Source of the DNA: Neokomagataea anthophila
Lineage (GTDB): Bacteria > Pseudomonadota > Alphaproteobacteria > Acetobacterales > Acetobacteraceae
Assembly (NCBI RefSeq): GCF_018122595.1
Contig: NZ_JAGRQH010000004.1
Location: forward strand, 62,001 to 126,000
Direction of reading: 5' to 3'
DNA: 64,000 nucleotides
Under the pieces are notes generated by a model that did not search any database, was not told the DNA's origin, and saw only the letters and a program-made list of their open reading frames with translations. Each line of letters begins with the position of its first letter. The stretch's first letter is position 1. Position numbers and translations under genes: made by a program. Positions 63,993 to 64,000 of this stretch are shown here, piece by piece.

Positions 63993-64000
63993 GCTAACAA

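Overview
The window is chromosomal DNA from an alphaproteobacterium. The best fit is an acetic acid bacterium (Acetobacteraceae); I do not assign a genus. Support comes from GcrA, the groESL operon under a CIRCE operator, DUF4169 and DUF1737 proteins, the divergent hemC/tsaD pair, the mutS-glnD pair, the AddAB (not RecBCD) recombination nuclease, and moderately GC-rich coding DNA broken by a few AT-rich patches.

Left end (1-8100). A DUF1737 gene and an XRE regulator precede a tRNA-Arg(CCU) gene. This tRNA is split directly after its anticodon by a 236-nt group IC3-type intron. The last 21 bp of the tRNA gene region are repeated exactly at 7900-7920, so the 6.6 kb between look like a genomic island integrated at the tRNA 3' end. 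The island holds a decayed IS6-family element, a decayed IS3-family (IS407-group-like) element placed inside it, and a leftward polysaccharide operon: a KpsE/CtrB-like inner-membrane protein, a Wza-like outer-membrane lipoprotein, a small unknown protein and an OpgH/MdoH-type glucan synthase. No integrase is visible.

Core blocks. 8.1-17.9 kb is a leftward block: tsaE, addB, addA, trxA, rnd and gcrA (tRNA modification, double-strand break repair, redox, RNA processing, cell-cycle control). 18-24 kb holds DUF2147, a GT4 glycosyltransferase, ferredoxin-NADP reductase, D-amino acid dehydrogenase, and a small accessory pocket with a secreted hypothetical protein and a zinc-ribbon protein. 24-31 kb holds groESL, an SDR, methylthioadenosine phosphorylase, and hemF overlapped by a Tat-exported binding-protein-like gene. 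30.7-36 kb is a leftward run (Tim44-like, mltA, an orphan DNA methyltransferase, a tri-heme cytochrome c peroxidase, Smr) facing secB. 36.7-45 kb contains hemD/hemC, tsaD, an AT-rich secreted beta-helix gene overlapping tsaD, rlmJ, gpsA, a TylF-like methyltransferase, a NUDIX hydrolase and a DapA-like aldolase. 45-54.9 kb contains nupC, glutathione peroxidase, murJ, mutS and glnD. 54.9-64 kb contains a TPR protein with a GT9-like C-terminus, an MRJP/Yellow-like secreted protein, thrC, an M16 protease, a TldD/PmbA protein, DUF805, a second Tim44-domain protein and a 42-residue membrane peptide.

Most of the window is ordinary housekeeping DNA, with strong bidirectional hairpins between convergent genes. 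The parts most worth attention are the intron-bearing tRNA used as an island attachment site and the OpgH plus KpsE/Wza gene combination, which suggests a glucan made by a processive synthase and exported through a capsule-type envelope conduit. All functional calls were made by reading sequences by eye, without database searches.
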